Shown in pieces: positions 61,161 through 64,000 of a stretch of 64,000 bases of DNA. Under the pieces are notes generated by a model. The model saw only the letters and a list, made by a program, of their open reading frames with translations. It was not told the origin of the DNA and ran no database searches. The position numbers and the translations under genes were made by a program. Source of the DNA: Pseudoneurospora amorphoporcata (Eukaryota > Ascomycota > Sordariomycetes > Sordariales > Sordariaceae); the NCBI GenBank assembly GCA_033297205.1, contig MU859064.1:310001-374000 (forward strand), in the 5' to 3' direction. Each line of letters starts with the position of its first letter. Position 1 is the stretch's first letter.

Positions 61161-64000
61161 TCACAAGCCCCGTCTCTCCCAAGCTGTCGAGTTGATCAAT
61201 CTGGAAAGGCTGAAGGTTTTGACCTTGTCAGTCACCCAACCCACAGCCTGTTCCATCACCTGTTCGACTGTGTCTCCTGCCACTCGTCTCCCTGAGCCCC
61301 AAGTGATACTGTTCGTCGGTAGACTAGGGAAGTCATCTTCACTGCGCACATCAAACCAATTGTTGGACCGACTGGACTGACCAGTATCTCGGTGACGGCC
61401 ATTAGGCTCATGTCTTGCCCGACCTCGGTCACTGCGGGACCCCTTCCAGTGAATTCCGAGAGAGACATTGTAGGACTTCTCCCTGAATGACGCCTCGACC
61501 GCTTTTTCGTTGATCTTGACAATGCGTTGAAGGTCCTCGCCAAAATGGGGCAGAGCATACAAGCGATCGACCTGCTCACGGACTCCTTGATCATCGAGCA
61601 GTTGGTAATCAGTGTCGCCTGTGGCAATGGCCTTGCTGAGAGCATCTACCTTCTCAAGGTGTTCGGCTCTGTACTTCTCAAGCATCTCCAAGGCGTCTTT
61701 GCGCCCTCCACTGTCGACTTTGAGCCGTTCTTGGTTGATGAGATGGTCGACATACTCAACTGTTGCGTCGTTGTAGGGCTCAATAGCATGGCGCTTCAAG
61801 AAGAACCCGAACTGGATTGTCGCCTCTTGAACCTGGGCGTACTCGACCTTGTACTCTTCAATCGCCTTCTTCTTGATATCGATGGCCTTTTGCTTCAGTT
61901 CAAGCTCGGTACCTCGCTTAACCAGATCACTAGCAACGGTGCTGTCCTTGGCCCTGTAGGTTCTGGATCGGTAGTCGTAGTATATGTGCATGTGATCCAT
62001 GTAGTTGTGTTTGCAAACGTTGCAGAATCCGTTGGGGCCCATTGATGAACAGCGCTTCAGACCCTCGTGTCCTTTCGTGTTTCTCTTCACCGTAACCTCT
62101 TGAAGAAAACATGGTTTGTGGCACATGGTTTTGTACACCACCGTCGTCTCATCATTGCCTTGGACACCACTCCGAACCTCGACACAGTTGCGATGCGTGC
62201 AGACCGTGCGGGGACGCCCGACTTCATATGATTCGACGGTATCACGCTGGACATAAAGTCTCTTCACCAGCTCATCCCTGGAAAGTTCGGCCGTGCGGAG
62301 TTCTTGGATGGCATCGTGGTTGGCGGCAATGCTGCTGGCGATCTTTTGCGCGATGCGTGCCATTGGCTCTGTCAACTTCACAATGATGTCGCGAGTTTCG
62401 TTCAGGTTGACCGTGCTGCGCACATTATGAGGTTCAAGACCCTTCAAGTAGTCAAGAAGACGCCTGCATTCGGCCACGGAATAGTCCCAGCTGCGGGCAT
62501 TATCCTCGAGAAGGCCCATGTCAACACCTTTTTTCCGAGCTGCAAGGTAGCGGAAACTCTCAGAGTCAAAGCAGTAGACGTTACGCTCGTAAAGTCCAAG
62601 CTTGACCGTTTTGTAGTTGTTTAAGAGCGTCTCAAGAGGCTTAAAGGTGTCGCCAGGCTTGTAGTTGGAGCCCCGAGTATTTGTAAAGCCAAAGACGATG
62701 TTGGTGGCTGCGTTCCGATGTAGCTGGGTCAATAGCTCTTTGATGCAGAACCGAAACATGACCGTCAACCGAGAGGCGTTCGGTTTGAGGAGGATGAGGA
62801 TTCCGTGAAGCTTCTTGTACTTGCGAAGGACCGCGAGTATGTCGGCCATGTTTTTCTTGTCTTGGCTTAGACCTCTGGTGTCGCCAATACCCGGTGTATC
62901 GATGAGACGGACCCTCGTGTGGTCAATGTCAAGAGTGTATACGTTCGTCGACTGCGTAGCAGACTGTCCACGGGCTCCGTCATGTTCATCTTGACTGATT
63001 CCCATTCTGATATCCTTTTGGACAAACCTCCCGCTTCCGTCGGATTCGTCTTTCATCTGCGTGCTGAAGGAAAAGGGTATCAGGCACTTCAAGTCCTCTG
63101 CCTCAATTGCGTCTTGGAGAGCGCCGAATTGCAAGTAGTTGGCAAATGCGTTGATCCAGGTTGACTTCCCAACACCTGTCTCACCGAGGATGAGGATGTT
63201 CAGCTCTTCAAAGGGCTTGAGCTTGTCCAGCAGTTGGGCGAGTGCGGATCGATCGTAATGTGACCATTCCGTCCCATGTCTCTGATCTCGGCACTTGAAA
63301 GTCCAGCGGTAGAATGGAGTCGCTCCGCAGTCGCAGTAGAGCCAGTCGTCGACATGGCCGTATTCAACGAGACAACAACAGGAGGCGCAGATCCATTGGC
63401 ATCGAAGGGAGTGGTCGCAAGCAGTATTCGGACAAGAAACCTTTACAGGTCTTCTTTGAACAGGCTTAGTGGTGATGGAGCGGTCTAACGCATCGCTGTC
63501 ATACTGCATTGTGCAGTTGGACATCAACACCTTTCGGTGTTCCAGCAAATCCTCGACCACAACTCGGCCGTTCCGGTAATGGCAGATGTATACCTTGTCA
63601 AGCAGCTGGCCAACGGCATCACAGTCGACGGCCAGCATCAATGACTTGCTGTTGCTGTTGCCGCAAAGAAGTTCCGTAAATAGGCCGATTGTCTCATACC
63701 ACTCTGGTGTGTGTAGTAAAGTGAAGCTGAAGTTCAAGACGTAGGTATCCTCATGAGATCTGCGCGACAGAATCGTTGGCAGCGCCGTCGACCCATAGCC
63801 GAGATATGTTGCGCCCAATAGGGAGAGACGCTCCACGAAGGTAAGGATCTCGCTGTGGTTCATCATAGCACGAAGCCCACCAGGGGATAGTTCGTGGATT
63901 CTAGCCTCTGCAAGTAAACAATGAAGCTGTTCCTCGGTTCCTTTACCATCGCGAAAGGCCTGGAGGGCTGTTCCAAAACAGGACTTGAATGAAAGTTCAG
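61161..64000 (-). CDS. Large P-loop GTPase with two Cys-rich regions (5' end cut by window)
   Basis: The frame is open from the right edge to a stop at 61161. The Met at 63866 is internal: another 44 codons (ELSFKSCFGTALQAF, then LLAEARIHELSPGG) lie in frame upstream before the window ends. Numbering from that Met, residues about 145-210 form a first Cys-rich block (CPNTACDHSLRCQWICASC, then WLYCDCGATPFYRWTF), probably Zn-binding. The G domain begins with NILILGETGVGKST (about 225-240); G3 is LIDTPGIGD (about 325), and FTNTRG may serve as G4. A second Cys-rich block at about 580-640 (CTHRNC, MCHKPC, GFCNVCKHNYMDH) is followed by a coiled coil and a tail ending near VMEQAVGWV. This resembles AIG1/GIMAP-like and related fungal P-loop GTPases. 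Function unknown; these folds in other lineages act in defence or membrane scaffolding. Confidence 0.85.
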   Translation of the reverse strand, partial: ELSFKSCFGTALQAFRDGKGTEEQLHCLLAEARIHELSPGGLRAMMNHSEILTFVERLSLLGATYLGYGSTALPTILSRRSHEDTYVLNFSFTLLHTPEWYETIGLFTELLCGNSNSKSLMLAVDCDAVGQLLDKVYICHYRNGRVVVEDLLEHRKVLMSNCTMQYDSDALDRSITTKPVQRRPVKVSCPNTACDHSLRCQWICASCCCLVEYGHVDDWLYCDCGATPFYRWTFKCRDQRHGTEWSHYDRSALAQLLDKLKPFEELNILILGETGVGKSTWINAFANYLQFGALQDAIEAEDLKCLIPFSFSTQMKDESDGSGRFVQKDIRMGISQDEHDGARGQSATQSTNVYTLDIDHTRVRLIDTPGIGDTRGLSQDKKNMADILAVLRKYKKLHGILILLKPNASRLTVMFRFCIKELLTQLHRNAATNIVFGFTNTRGSNYKPGDTFKPLETLLNNYKTVKLGLYERNVYCFDSESFRYLAARKKGVDMGLLEDNARSWDYSVAECRRLLDYLKGLEPHNVRSTVNLNETRDIIVKLTEPMARIAQKIASSIAANHDAIQELRTAELSRDELVKRLYVQRDTVESYEVGRPRTVCTHRNCVEVRSGVQGNDETTVVYKTMCHKPCFLQEVTVKRNTKGHEGLKRCSSMGPNGFCNVCKHNYMDHMHIYYDYRSRTYRAKDSTVASDLVKRGTELELKQKAIDIKKKAIEEYKVEYAQVQEATIQFGFFLKRHAIEPYNDATVEYVDHLINQERLKVDSGGRKDALEMLEKYRAEHLEKVDALSKAIATGDTDYQLLDDQGVREQVDRLYALPHFGEDLQRIVKINEKAVEASFREKSYNVSLGIHWKGSRSDRGRARHEPNGRHRDTGQSSRSNNWFDVRSEDDFPSLPTNSITWGSGRRVAGDTVEQVMEQAVGWVTDKVKTFSLSRLINSTAWERRGL

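Overview
This is a 64 kb stretch of nuclear DNA from a filamentous ascomycete, most likely Neurospora or a close relative in the Sordariaceae. The evidence is short introns (about 50-150 bp) with GTANGT donors and CTNAC branch points, C-ending codons, long gene-poor spacers rich in microsatellites, and gene families that match Neurospora in type and length (class 2 dihydroorotate dehydrogenase, i.e. pyr-1; a single full-length fungal PKC of about 1,150 aa; She9; Listerin). There is no operon, CRISPR array or prokaryotic signal. The genus rests on family recognition and composition, not on a search.

Layout from left to right: an FHA-domain protein of Tos4 type, cut by the left edge (-); palmitoyl-protein thioesterase (-); a broken CFEM/PTH11-type receptor gene (-); pyr-1 (-); an Mpv17/Sym1-family membrane protein (-); a tRNA-like relic beside a 12-bp tandem repeat; a UNC-93-like transporter (-); a doubtful frame-broken ORF (+); a small 93-aa conserved-looking protein (+); a 962-aa protein with eleven EPDG[KM]Y repeats (-); Listerin/Ltn1 (+); a small multi-intron two-TM gene that exists only after splicing (-); a PTH11-like seven-TM protein in six exons (-); RNA polymerase III subunit RPC37/RPC5 (+); decapping factor Pat1 (-); a KRE2/MNT1 mannosyltransferase (+); mitoribosomal uS12 (-); a short/branched-chain acyl-CoA dehydrogenase (+); protein kinase C (+); She9/Mdm33 (-); a mucin-like single-pass membrane protein (+); and a large P-loop GTPase with two cysteine-rich regions, cut by the right edge (-).

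The genes do not form one pathway. Loose themes are mitochondria (DHODH, Mpv17-like, uS12m, acyl-CoA dehydrogenase, She9), RNA and translation quality control (RPC37, Pat1, Listerin) and the cell surface (PKC, mannosyltransferase, mucin-like sensor candidate, receptor-like proteins). All exon joins given here were derived by hand from frame, splice consensus and family fit; they need RNA-seq confirmation. The least explained items are the EPDGKY-repeat protein, the spliced two-TM mini-gene, the large Cys-rich GTPase and the receptor relic.
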